A DNA stretch of 64,000 bases, taken from Bradyrhizobium ivorense (GTDB taxonomy: Bacteria > Pseudomonadota > Alphaproteobacteria > Rhizobiales > Xanthobacteraceae). The notes beneath the pieces were generated by a model, which saw nothing but the letters and a program-made list of their open reading frames with translations, did not search any database and was not told where the DNA came from. A program made the translations under genes and the position numbers. Positions 54,813-62,379 of this stretch are shown here, piece after piece. Position 1 is the stretch's first letter. Every line of letters begins with the position of its first letter. The DNA lies in the NCBI RefSeq assembly GCF_900696085.1, contig NZ_CAADFC020000022.1, positions 124,001 to 188,000 on the forward strand. The letters are read 5' to 3'.

Positions 54813-55448
54813 ATGAGCATTCCGTTCCCGCCGATGCAGCGTCCGCTGGTCGCGATCCTGCGCGGCGTCAAACCGGACGAGGCAGCCGGCATCGTGAGCG
54901 CGCTGATCGAGGCCGGCATGACCGCGATCGAGATTCCGCTCAACTCGCCGGATCCGTTCCGTTCGATCGAGATCGCGGTGAAGCGGGCGCCGGCCGATGT
55001 GCTGATCGGCGCCGGCACCGTGCTGTCGGCGGCCGAGGTCGATCGTCTCCATGATGCCGGCGGCAAGCTGCTGGTGTCGCCGAATGTCGATGTCGAGGTG
55101 CTCTCCCGCGCCAGGGACCACGCCATGATCACGCTGCCCGGCGTGTTCTCGCCGACGGAAGCGCTGCTGGCGGCCCGCGCCGGCGCGTCGGGCCTAAAAT
55201 TCTTTCCGGCGAGCGTGCTGGGGCCGGCCGGCATCACCGCGATCCGCGCCGTGCTGCCGCCGGACTTGATGGTCGCCGCGGTCGGCGGCGTCTCCGACGC
55301 CAATTTTGCCGACTATGTGAAAGCCGGCATTCGCGCCTTCGGCCTCGGCAGCAGTCTCTACAAGCCGGGCATGACGGCCGCGGACATTGCTGTCCGCGCC
55401 AAGGTCACGATCGAGGCGTATGACAAAGCGGTGCAAGCCGCGGGTTAG
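54813..55448 (+). CDS. dgoA: 2-dehydro-3-deoxy-6-phosphogalactonate aldolase
   Basis: A 211-residue class I KDPG/KDPGal aldolase, splitting KDPGal to pyruvate and glyceraldehyde 3-phosphate. Visible motifs: V-A-I-L-R-G-V-K, I-E-I-P-L-N-S-P, G-A-G-T-V-L and the Schiff-base Lys in G-L-K-F-F-P-A. The L-N-S-P segment and the partner kinase favour the galactonate over the gluconate version. Starts ten bases after dgoK; a two-gene operon. Confidence 0.92.
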   Translation: MSIPFPPMQRPLVAILRGVKPDEAAGIVSALIEAGMTAIEIPLNSPDPFRSIEIAVKRAPADVLIGAGTVLSAAEVDRLHDAGGKLLVSPNVDVEVLSRARDHAMITLPGVFSPTEALLAARAGASGLKFFPASVLGPAGITAIRAVLPPDLMVAAVGGVSDANFADYVKAGIRAFGLGSSLYKPGMTAADIAVRAKVTIEAYDKAVQAAG

Positions 55449-55492
55449 AGCGGCCTGCCGTTTGCTGCAATCGGATGGGAGAGGCGGCGGCG

Positions 55493-56374
55493 CTATTTCA
55501 GCGGCAAGAACAGGTCGGCGACCGCCTCATGCTCCGGCACTTCCGGGAAGAAGCTCAGCCGCTGGCAATAGATCGGGAAGTCGCGGGCTTCCTCGCCGCT
55601 GGCCGGAAGCCAGTCGCGATAGAGGTAGAGCGCGGCGGGCTCCAGATTGTCGGTGTTGCCGACGACGCGCAGCACGGCGCAGCGCCCGCCGGGGATCTCG
55701 CCGGCCTTGATCTGCTCGCCGTTCGCTTCGATCGGCTGGTCGGTCCCGACGCAGAGGCCCACGCTGTAGTCGGCGGGCGACGCCGGACGCCGCTCGGAAC
55801 GCCAGACATTGAAGGTCGGGTTTGTCCTGGGGTGCAGGCTGGCGGCCTTGCGCCACGCGATGAAGCGCTGGATGGTGGCGCCGAGCATCGCCGGGTCGCC
55901 CCGATGCTCCATGATCGCCACCGCTGTCGGGGGCACATCGCGTATCGTCACGTCGTCAGTAGTAAAGGTCTTCTGCATGAGCTTGCTCCTCGCGTTGTCG
56001 AGAGGCCCGAAGGCCGCAAGCCACGGCTCCCAGTCGGGAGATTTTTGGAACGACGAAGGCGATTGCCCGAACCGTTGCCGAAAGGCGCGGGCGAAGGCGT
56101 CCGGTGCGTCGTAACCGGCATCCATCGCGACATCCGTGACGCTTTGGGCATCCCGGTAAGCCAGCCGGTATGAAGCGCGCTTCATGCGGGCGAGCTGGAT
56201 ATAGCGATGCACCGACAGCCCGAAGGTCGCCGTGAACTGCCGGTGGAAATGATATTTCGAGTAGGCCGCGATGCTGCTCAGCGCATCCAGGTCCAGATCG
56301 TCGTCGAGGTGCCGGTCGATGTGATCCAGCACCCGTTGCATCCGGGCATGGTAGTCCTGCAGCGCCGCCTTCAT
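55493..56374 (-). CDS. AraC family regulator with GyrI-like effector domain
   Basis: 293 residues. An AraC double helix-turn-helix at the N-terminus (L-D-L-D-A-L-S-S-I-A-A-Y-S-K-Y-H-F-H-R-Q-F, then S-V-T-D-V-A-M-D-A-G-Y) is followed by a GyrI/SOUL-like small-molecule-binding domain (about 130-293). This is the architecture of Rob/SoxS-like multidrug sensors. ATG 56374 follows GGAGG. Convergent with dgoA. Not obviously tied to galactonate use. Confidence 0.9.
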   Translation of the reverse strand: MKAALQDYHARMQRVLDHIDRHLDDDLDLDALSSIAAYSKYHFHRQFTATFGLSVHRYIQLARMKRASYRLAYRDAQSVTDVAMDAGYDAPDAFARAFRQRFGQSPSSFQKSPDWEPWLAAFGPLDNARSKLMQKTFTTDDVTIRDVPPTAVAIMEHRGDPAMLGATIQRFIAWRKAASLHPRTNPTFNVWRSERRPASPADYSVGLCVGTDQPIEANGEQIKAGEIPGGRCAVLRVVGNTDNLEPAALYLYRDWLPASGEEARDFPIYCQRLSFFPEVPEHEAVADLFLPLK

Positions 56375-56466
56375 CGTCCTGTCCTCCGTGGCGGCGCCAG
56401 CTAAGCGCAGGCAGGCATGACGCGCTCGACCGATCTTGCGGTTTTGGTCCCGCATGCGCGATGAGA

Positions 56467-56775
56467 TCAGTCGTCTCCGCGTTTGCCGCCATCGATCACC
56501 CGAAACAGCGGCGCCGCTTCGCGGGGATGCTCGAGCAGCTCGTCGACCATGGCGATGGCCGCCGCAACATATTTTCCGGTTGCGGCATCCAGCGGCCGCT
56601 CGGCTTCGTCTGACAGCGCAAGCTTGGCGCCTTCGAGCAGCTGGCGGGTTCGGGTCGCCTGCTCATCGCCGGCGGTGAGCGAGGCCCGCGCGATCGAGCG
56701 CAGCACGAACAGTTCCCCCTCCAGCCGCAGCAGGCGGTCGTTCAGCTTGCTCAGGACGGTGTTCAGGTTCCGCAT
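56467..56775 (-). CDS. Hypothetical protein (102 aa), helical
   Basis: Begins M-R-N-L-N-T-V-L-S-K-L-N-D-R-L-L-R-L-E-G. Predicted all-helical, with a leading heptad-like pattern suggesting a short coiled coil, and an acidic C-terminus (G-G-K-R-G-D-D). GAGG lies upstream of the ATG. No family recognised. Upstream of, and in line with, the GyrI-like regulator, 92 bases apart. Confidence 0.55.
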   Translation of the reverse strand: MRNLNTVLSKLNDRLLRLEGELFVLRSIARASLTAGDEQATRTRQLLEGAKLALSDEAERPLDAATGKYVAAAIAMVDELLEHPREAAPLFRVIDGGKRGDD

Positions 56776-56998
56776 GATGTCCTCTCGGGCGGGGGCTCGT
56801 CAGCCGAAGCCGGCCATACGGCTTACATCGCCGTTTCTTTACACAGTCCTTCCTGACGAAATTCTTGTGCCGGGGGGCGGGCGGGACCGGCCACGCACCA
56901 TCCGGTTCGTTGCCGGGCCATTTCTCGATCGCCGCGGACGTCCTAGACTGAGGCAGCGAAGCGGCGGGCCTGATCGCCGCCGCCACGGGGAGAGCGAC

Positions 56999-57295
56999 GT
57001 GATCGATGCATTGAAGGCCTGGCCGCTCGGCGCCGCCAACGAGATCGAGGGACGCACCACCGGCGCCGAGACGTCGGTGATCGTCGTCGACATGCCGCCC
57101 GGGCCGGGGCCGGCCTTGCACCGGCATCCCTATGCGGAGACCTTCATCCTGCTCGAGGGCCGCGCCCGCCAGCCCGCGGCCGCCCGTCCGCCCGCCGAGC
57201 TGAGGCCGCCGGCCCGCTTCGCGGTCCCCGGCTGGAGCGACGAATCGACCCGGCAGTGGCTCGATCAAGCCTCCTGCTGCGTCGGTGGCGGCTAG
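56999..57295 (+). CDS. Truncated or frameshifted cupin-domain protein
   Basis: Starts GTG 56999 after GGGGAGAG. The first 62 residues look like a cupin: V-V-D-M-P-P-G-P-G-P-A-L-H-R-H-P-Y-A-E-T-F-I-L-L-E-G-R-A with the metal-binding H-x-H and Glu. After residue about 62 the sequence turns into Arg/Ala/Pro-rich low-complexity text with no second cupin motif. It is therefore likely a decayed gene, or a gene whose second half was replaced. Other frames do not obviously continue the fold. Confidence 0.5.
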   Translation: MIDALKAWPLGAANEIEGRTTGAETSVIVVDMPPGPGPALHRHPYAETFILLEGRARQPAAARPPAELRPPARFAVPGWSDESTRQWLDQASCCVGGG

Positions 57296-57405
57296 GCGCC
57301 GCTCCGACAAGCGCTCTGGCTAAGCCCGGCGCAGCCAATCTGGCTGAATTCCGTCCCCGCTTGGCCCGATTTGTGCCTGTGCAACAGCAATCATTAGGGG
57401 CAGGC

Positions 57406-57495
57406 ATGATTGCTGAACATTTTTTGGTCTGGGCCGGGCTTTTAGGCGTTGTCACGTTCCTCGCACTCAATTCCGAGGGGCAAAAACGCGGCTAG
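57406..57495 (+). CDS. Possible 29-aa membrane peptide
   Basis: ATG 57406 to TAG 57495; M-I-A-E-H-F-L-V-W-A-G-L-L-G-V-V-T-F-L-A-L then N-S-E-G-Q-K-R-G. Single hydrophobic helix with polar ends, preceded by AGGGGCAGG. Plausible but short; accept with caution. Confidence 0.3.
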   Translation: MIAEHFLVWAGLLGVVTFLALNSEGQKRG

Positions 57496-57550
57496 CGGGC
57501 GCAGATTGTGCAAACGATGCGACTGTAGGCAGGACCTGGTCGTGACGCTA

Positions 57551-57575
57551 GGAACCGGGGTGGGCACGCGCTGTT
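57551..57575 (+). promoter_or_regulatory. EcfG-type promoter of the 57.6 kb small protein gene
   Basis: GGAAC (57551-57555), 16 bases, TGTT (57572-57575); consensus GGAAC-N16/17-CGTT with one mismatch. The box ends 25 bases before the ATG, and the ribosome-binding site CAGGAGG lies in between. Confidence 0.6.
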
Positions 57576-57600
57576 GATCCTCGCACAGGAGGTAGACAGC

Positions 57601-57846
57601 ATGTATCTGAAACCGTTCATTGCGGCGACGGCATTGGTATTTGCCTCGTCGGCGTTCGCGCAGGGTGTTTCCACCAAGACGCCTGGGCACCAGATGCAGA
57701 ACGCAACGAAATCAACCGCGCCTGGCGCGTCCGAATATGCGCCGGGTCACAAGATGCATAAGGCGACCAAATCAACGGCGCCCGGTGCATCCGAATATGC
57801 TCCAGGTCATCAGACGACCGGCAGCAATACCCGTACGCGCCGTTGA
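57601..57846 (+). CDS. Small exported repeat protein
   Basis: 81 residues. Signal peptide M-Y-L-K-P-F-I-A-A-T-A-L-V-F-A-S-S-A-F-A, mature start Q-G-V-S. The mature part carries tandem copies of a 15-residue unit (T-K-S-T-A-P-G-A-S-E-Y-A-P-G-H) twice, separated by K-M-H-K-A, plus a partial copy (T-K-T-P-G-H). Start at 57601 with AGGAGG eight bases before. Likely expressed under general stress and ending at a strong terminator. No family recognised. Confidence 0.8.
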   Translation: MYLKPFIAATALVFASSAFAQGVSTKTPGHQMQNATKSTAPGASEYAPGHKMHKATKSTAPGASEYAPGHQTTGSNTRTRR

Positions 57847-57859
57847 GGCGTACCCGGAA

Positions 57860-57887
57860 GGGCCCCAGCATCGGGGCCCTCTTTTTT
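57860..57887 (+). terminator. Rho-independent terminator
   Basis: GGGCCCC (57860-57866), loop AGCATC, GGGGCCC (57873-57879), then TCTTTTTT. Textbook form, 13 bases after the repeat-protein stop. Confidence 0.92.
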
Positions 57888-58105
57888 GACGGTACGGATT
57901 GCGAGGTATCGTCGGTCGTCGATGGCTTCGCCGGCGCTTGTCAGGCGCCCAAAAGCACGACGCCGCTGCAGCCGAGTATGATGGCTGAGCGGCGTTGCCT
58001 CCGCGCTGGGCCCTGAAATCCCCAGCATTGCTGTGTCTGTAACGCGGACGCCCGAGTTCGAACAATCCGTGATCACACGGGCCGCCTCGCAGGTTTCCGG
58101 ATCAT
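57888..58105. other. Intergenic region left of the insertion sequence
   Basis: About 218 bases without a supported gene or clear motif; frames on both strands are short and irregular. Confidence 0.4.
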
Positions 58106-58190
58106 GCCCTAGGTGGTGTGGACTCTAGGGATTCCCTTTTAGGGGCAAATCAGATTCAAGATTGCTTTTGGGGAGGCAGTCTTGGGTGTG

Positions 58191-58562
58191 ATGGATCGGC
58201 TGGTGTTGAGCGACGCGGCGTGGGAGCGGATGGCGCCGCTGATCATAGGCCGGCCTGACCAGAAGGGCTCGACCGGCCGCGACAATCGGATGTTCGTGGA
58301 GGGTGTGCTTTGGATCGTGCGTACGGGCGCTCCCTGGCGTGATCTTCCGGAGGCGTTCGGAGACTGGAACAGCGTGTTCCGGCGCTTCAGTCGATGGAGC
58401 GCCAAAGGCGTCTGGTGCCGCATCTTCGAGGCGATGTCCGATGACCCCGACTTCGAATATTTGATCGTCGATTCCACCATCGTCCGAGCCCATCAGCATG
58501 CTGCCGGGGCCAAAAAAGGGGGTCTGAAGATCAGGCAATTGGCCGTTCGCGCGGCGGCCTGA
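58191..58562 (+). CDS. IS5-family transposase, first frame (OrfA)
   Basis: 123 residues from ATG 58191; TTG 58182 is an alternative after GGGAGG. Contains L-S-D-A-A-W-E-R-M-A-P-L and G-R-D-N-R-M-F-V-E-G-V-L-W-I-V-R-T-G-A-P-W-R-D-L-P, the N-terminal DUF4096-type domain, and the first catalytic Asp in L-I-V-D-S-T. It reads past the slippery run into an unrelated tail (K-I-R-Q-L-A-V-R-A-A-A); the second frame carries the true continuation. Confidence 0.9.
   Translation: MDRLVLSDAAWERMAPLIIGRPDQKGSTGRDNRMFVEGVLWIVRTGAPWRDLPEAFGDWNSVFRRFSRWSAKGVWCRIFEAMSDDPDFEYLIVDSTIVRAHQHAAGAKKGGLKIRQLAVRAAA
58512..58522 (+). promoter_or_regulatory. Programmed -1 frameshift site
   Basis: AAAAAAGGGGG. Slipping back one base joins OrfA to the frame reading G-S-E-D-Q-A-I-G-R-S-R-G-G-L-S-T-K-I-H and then OrfB, restoring a full-length transposase. 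Confidence 0.8.
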
Positions 58563-58576
58563 GCACCAAGATACAT

Positions 58577-58945
58577 ATGGCCGTTCGCGGCTTGGGATGT
58601 CCCGTACGGTTCACGATCACCGCGGGTCAGAAGGGCGATGCACCGCAAGCTGCCGAATTGATCGAGGGGTTGCCTGCCGAGGTGGTCATGGGCGACACGG
58701 CCTATGACGCCGATCACTTGCGCCAAGCCATCGCAGCCAAAGGGGCGCTCGCCGTCATCCCCAACAACCCGTCACGAGCGCTCAAGCATCCGCTCGACAA
58801 GTATCTCTATGCCCAGCGCCACCTCGTCGAATGCTGCTTCTCAAAGCTCAAGCAATTCCGCCGCGTCGCAACCCGCTTCGAAAAGACCGCTCGAAATTAT
58901 CGGGCGGTCGTCACCCTCGCAGCCATCATTCTCTGGCTGCGGTAA
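58577..58945 (+). CDS. IS5-family transposase, second frame (OrfB)
   Basis: 122 residues from the first ATG, but normally read as part of an OrfAB fusion from about 58518. It contains the DDE domain remainder: V-M-G-D-T-A-Y-D-A-D (second Asp) and R-H-L-V-E-C-C-F-S-K-L-K-Q-F-R-R (Glu region, Y-(2)-R-(3)-E-(6)-K type). It ends at the right inverted repeat. Confidence 0.9.
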   Translation: MAVRGLGCPVRFTITAGQKGDAPQAAELIEGLPAEVVMGDTAYDADHLRQAIAAKGALAVIPNNPSRALKHPLDKYLYAQRHLVECCFSKLKQFRRVATRFEKTARNYRAVVTLAAIILWLR

Positions 58946-59145
58946 GTGTCCACACCACCTAGGGCGTCAGGCCTGCACGACTTCACCGTCCGCCTCGCGT
59001 GCTGTCGTCACTGACACGCGCAGCGTCCACCGCATCTCACACCGCGTCTGTGACGATGCGCAGCGCCCCTCGATCGGGTGAGACGGGCGCATTGAACATC
59101 TGACTTGGGGTCCGCGTCAAGAGGAAATTCGGAAAATACGAACGA

Positions 59146-59865
59146 CTACGGCATGTGGTGGCCGGCGGCCTGTCCGCCGTCGACGCGGAGGATTTCGCCG
59201 GTCACGAATCCCGCGCCGTCGAGGTAGAGCACGGCGTCGACGATGTCGGAGACGTCGCCCATCCTGCCGACCGGGTGAAGGGCGGCCAGTGCCTGATGCG
59301 CCTCCACCGGGTGCATCGGGGTCTTGATGATGCCCGCCGACACCGCGTTGACGCGGATTCCGCGCTTCGCATGCTCGATGGCGAGCGCGCGGGTCGCCGC
59401 GTTCAAGCCACCCTTGGTGAGCGAGGCGAGCGCGGACGGGACGCTGCTCATCGGCTGGTCGACGAGACTGGTCGTGATCGTGACGACGTGACCGTGGCCC
59501 TGCCTGCTCATCAGCTCCAGCGCTCGCTGGGTCATGTGGAAGAAGCCCGTCACGTTGGTCGAGATGTAGGCGGCGTAGTCCTCCTGCGAGTAGGCGGTGA
59601 AGGGCTTTGCCATGAACATGCCGGCGTTGTTGACCAGCGTGTCAACGCGGCCGAAACGGTCCAGCGCCGCCTTGAACACCCGTTCCGCCGTTTCAGGGAG
59701 GCCAACGTCACCTTGCACCGTGACGATGTCCGCATCATCGGCCGGCCTGATCGACCGCGACGTCGCCACGACCCGGCAGTTGCGATCCCTGAAGGCCTGC
59801 ACGATGCCGGCGCCGATGCCCTGCGACGCGCCGGTGACGACGGCCACTTTCTGCTCTGTGCTCAT
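59146..59865 (-). CDS. Short-chain dehydrogenase/reductase lacking the catalytic tyrosine
   Basis: 239 residues. The NAD(P)-binding T-G-A-S-Q-G-I-G (11-18) and N-N-A-G (79-82) are intact, and T-D-L... is replaced by Q-G-D-V at 51-54. In the active site the Ser is in T-T-S (about 133) and Lys is K151, but the position four before the Lys is Ala147 where SDRs have Tyr (P-S-A-L-A-S-L-T-K). Normal oxidoreductase activity is therefore doubtful. Its ATG is 25 bases after the ACAD-like gene stop, so they form an operon. Confidence 0.88.
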   Translation of the reverse strand: MSTEQKVAVVTGASQGIGAGIVQAFRDRNCRVVATSRSIRPADDADIVTVQGDVGLPETAERVFKAALDRFGRVDTLVNNAGMFMAKPFTAYSQEDYAAYISTNVTGFFHMTQRALELMSRQGHGHVVTITTSLVDQPMSSVPSALASLTKGGLNAATRALAIEHAKRGIRVNAVSAGIIKTPMHPVEAHQALAALHPVGRMGDVSDIVDAVLYLDGAGFVTGEILRVDGGQAAGHHMP

Positions 59866-59890
59866 GATTGCACCCTCCAGAATCTCGCGC

Positions 59891-61135
59891 CTACGCCGCG
59901 CCGCTGGCCACGAGCGGGCTGTAGTCGTCGCGCTTGAACATCGTGTGCAGCTGCCGCCGCCGGACGCCCATATTGCCGCCGTCGAAGATCGGCAGCGCCA
60001 GCGCGTCCTGGAGCAGGCGGCCGAACGGCGCCTCGTGATCGTAGCTGTCGATGCCGACCACGCGCATCAGGTCGGTGATGACGCGCACCGCGGCTTCGGA
60101 GCCGAAGATCTTCGCCTGCACCGCGAGCTCCTCGGCCGCGGGCGACTGGGTATCGAGCGCGTGGCAGGCCCGCCAGCTGAGGGTGCGCGCCGCCTCGATG
60201 GTGGTCTTGGCATCGGCCAGCGCGTAGCCGACCGCCTGATGCTCGATGATGGGGTGAACGCCGCCGCGCTTCTCGGCGCGGGCAAAATCGAGCGCGAACG
60301 CAAATGCCGCACGCATCAGCGCGACGCCGAGGATGCCGACCAGCGCGGCGGTGCCGGTGAATGCCGCCGCGGTCAACGCCAGGCCGGAGCCCTGCTGTCC
60401 GAGCAGATTGTGCGAGGGGGTCGTGACATTGTGCAGGCCGAATTGCGGGACGAGGTGCGCGCGATGACCGATGGTGTCGATCGCGCGCTCGAACACGAGA
60501 CCGCTCACCGGCCCTTCCACCGCAATGATCGAGATCGCGGCGTCGGGCGCCGCCGCCGGATCGGTTCGGCACACCACGGTCAGTACATCGGCGCCCGCGC
60601 GATTCCATCCCGTGGCCGAGGACACCCATTTCTTGCGGCCGTTGATCACCCAATTGTCGCCTTCGCGCCTCGCCGTGGTGCGGACGCCCTCGCCGGGCGG
60701 CGGCGAGCCGGCGTTGGCGCTGCCGCCGGGCTCGCTGGAGCAGAAGGCGGCGAGCGGGGCGCCGCTGGTCTTCAGGAACGGCGCCAGCAGCCGCTGGCAT
60801 TGCTCCGGCGTGCCGCCGAGCAGCAGCGGCAGCAGTCCGAGCACGGAGCCGAGCATCGTCAGCGTGACGCTGGGGTTCACGCTGTAAAATTCCTCGGCCA
60901 GGATCGCCATATCGATCATGCCGGCATTGTCGCCGCCGGCCGGCGCCGGGATGCATTTGCGCAGATAACCGGCCGCCACCATCGCCTCATAGGTCGGTCT
61001 GGTGGCGAAAAAGCGCTGCTCCGGCGTCGCCAGCAGCTCGGCCGACCTCGCCTCGGTCAGTACCTCGGCGGCGAATTTGCGGGACGCAAGCTGCAGCTCG
61101 CGCTGCGCTGCCGTGAGCGTGAAATCGATCGCCAT
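59891..61135 (-). CDS. Acyl-CoA dehydrogenase superfamily flavoprotein, nitroalkane-oxidase-like
   Basis: 414 residues with the ACAD fold: N-terminal helical domain, middle beta domain (C-S-S-E-P-G-G-S-A-N, W-V-I-N-G-R-K-K-W-V-S-S) and C-terminal helical domain. In medium-chain ACADs the catalytic base Glu lies in Y-E-G-T; here the segment is I-F-D385-G-G-N-M-G-V-R392. Nitroalkane oxidase, a known ACAD relative, uses Asp (Asp402, with Arg409). The same spacing to Arg occurs here, although that Arg is shared with other ACADs. Either an oxidase-like enzyme or an ACAD with Asp as base. First gene before the SDR. Confidence 0.85.
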   Translation of the reverse strand: MAIDFTLTAAQRELQLASRKFAAEVLTEARSAELLATPEQRFFATRPTYEAMVAAGYLRKCIPAPAGGDNAGMIDMAILAEEFYSVNPSVTLTMLGSVLGLLPLLLGGTPEQCQRLLAPFLKTSGAPLAAFCSSEPGGSANAGSPPPGEGVRTTARREGDNWVINGRKKWVSSATGWNRAGADVLTVVCRTDPAAAPDAAISIIAVEGPVSGLVFERAIDTIGHRAHLVPQFGLHNVTTPSHNLLGQQGSGLALTAAAFTGTAALVGILGVALMRAAFAFALDFARAEKRGGVHPIIEHQAVGYALADAKTTIEAARTLSWRACHALDTQSPAAEELAVQAKIFGSEAAVRVITDLMRVVGIDSYDHEAPFGRLLQDALALPIFDGGNMGVRRRQLHTMFKRDDYSPLVASGAA

Positions 61136-61249
61136 GCCAAGCCCTCCGGCCGCCGTGTCGTTTGCGACATGGCTATCCCGGTGGGTCAGGAAAATCTTGG
61201 ACGGCAGCGCCAGATTTCTAGGCTCGGAGTGAACCGGCCCGGTCGCGCC

Positions 61250-62191
61250 TCAGTGCGCCGCGGCGCGGCGGAATTCGCGCGGGGTGAGGCCGTTGCCGCG
61301 CTTGAACAGACGGTTGAAATGCGAGATGTCGCGGAAGCCCGCGGCAAAGGCGATCTCGGCAATGGTCTTGTCCGCGGCGTTGCGATCGAGCAGCGCGCGC
61401 GTGCACAGCGCAATCCGCCGCTCGTTGACGTGCTCGCTCACGGAGCGGCCGGTGGCGGCAAACAGGCGGTGCACGTAGCGCTCGGAGCAGCGGAATTTTG
61501 CCGCCAGCGCTGCCGCGCCGAGCCCAGGATCGCTGCTGCGACGCGCGATGTGGTCGAGCATCATCGACAACAGCACCGGCGTATGCACGCGCTCGGCCGG
61601 CACCTCGGCGAGGATGCGAGGGGCGTGTGCGATCAGCTCGGCGACATGCGCGCCGGCCATCGCCGAGGTGTTTGCCAGCTGATGACCGCTGAGGCAGAGC
61701 TCGGCGTAGCTCGACAGCGTGCGGGACAGCGCGCGGCCGGTCGCGGTCGCGGACAGGCCGAGCCGCGGGCGGTCAAGCAATGCGTCCGGCAAGAGCCGCC
61801 GCGGCACGGCAAAGCAGAACAGCTTGAAGTCGTGGCGGTGGGCGATCTCGAACGGCTGCGTCGTGTCGGCGAGCGCCAGATCGCCGGGCGCGCTGATCTG
61901 CTCGTGGCCGCGCTGCGTGGTCTGTCCCAGCCCTTCGAGCTGAAGGTTGACGAAGCAAAGATCATCCGTGCTCGACGCGATGTGGGAGGCGAGCCGCTGC
62001 ACGGTATGCCCGCTGGCGGAGACCAGCGAGATCTGCAGCGGAGCCGCGTCAACCTTGCAGATCGTCCCTGCAAAGGGCTCCTCGGTGGTCCGGCACGGCT
62101 CCAATCGGACGAAGGCAGCCGCGAGGTCGTCAGCCCAACTGCCGAAGGGTTGATCCGGACGGGCCGGCCTGGTCGACCATTCCATGGGCAC
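61250..62191 (-). CDS. AraC family regulator, FeaR-like ligand domain
   Basis: 313 residues. The N-terminal AraC-binding-like domain has F-V-N-L-Q-L-E-G-x-G and G-D-L-A-L-A-D-T-T-Q-P-F; the C-terminal HTH has A-L-A-A-K-F-R-C-S-E-R-Y-V-H-R-L-F and I-A-E-I-A-F-A-A-G-F-R-D-I-S-H-F. This architecture is common in regulators of amine or aromatic catabolism (FeaR, AlkS-like). It lies between the flavoenzyme operon and the aldehyde dehydrogenase, all on the minus strand, and probably regulates one or both. Confidence 0.88.
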   Translation of the reverse strand: MPMEWSTRPARPDQPFGSWADDLAAAFVRLEPCRTTEEPFAGTICKVDAAPLQISLVSASGHTVQRLASHIASSTDDLCFVNLQLEGLGQTTQRGHEQISAPGDLALADTTQPFEIAHRHDFKLFCFAVPRRLLPDALLDRPRLGLSATATGRALSRTLSSYAELCLSGHQLANTSAMAGAHVAELIAHAPRILAEVPAERVHTPVLLSMMLDHIARRSSDPGLGAAALAAKFRCSERYVHRLFAATGRSVSEHVNERRIALCTRALLDRNAADKTIAEIAFAAGFRDISHFNRLFKRGNGLTPREFRRAAAH

Positions 62192-62324
62192 CTCGAATGA
62201 GTTGCGGCTGCGAAGGACCCAGCGCGCGAAAGATATAGGCGGTCAAACGGGCGGTCAAATTCACCAATGGCCTAGTCACGCAGCGGTGAATCACGCCTCC
62301 GTCACCGATGTGTGTCACACGAAA

Positions 62325-62348
62325 GCGTCGCGCACGATCGCGCGACGC
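62325..62348 (-). terminator. Terminator-like hairpin after the aldehyde dehydrogenase gene
   Basis: GCGTCGCGC (62325-62333) and GCGCGACGC (62340-62348) are exact inverted copies with a six-base loop. On the minus strand TTTCG follows. It lies 31 bases past the dehydrogenase stop. Confidence 0.55.
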
Positions 62349-62379
62349 GGCCGCTTCGCCATCAACGAAGCGCTTCGCA

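Larger units (their letters stand above)
58106..58965 (+). mobile_element. IS5-family insertion sequence (IS427-like), about 0.86 kb
   Basis: Bounded by perfect 18-base inverted repeats: GCCCTAGGTGGTGTGGAC (58106-58123) and GTCCACACCACCTAGGGC (58948-58965). The palindromic CCTAGG at each end makes the exact element boundary and target duplication (CTAG or TA) ambiguous. Inside are two overlapping-phase frames joined by a slippery A6G5 run, as in IS427-type IS5 elements. Both ends look intact. Confidence 0.9.

Noticed and set aside
56483..57295. Long version of the cupin frame starting at 56483
   Set aside because: Its first 170 codons are antisense to the 102-residue hypothetical gene; the GTG at 56999 has the ribosome site.
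59155..62200. Plus-strand frames of 260 and 867 codons across the catabolic block
   Set aside because: Antisense to the SDR, flavoenzyme and AraC genes, with no domain similarity.
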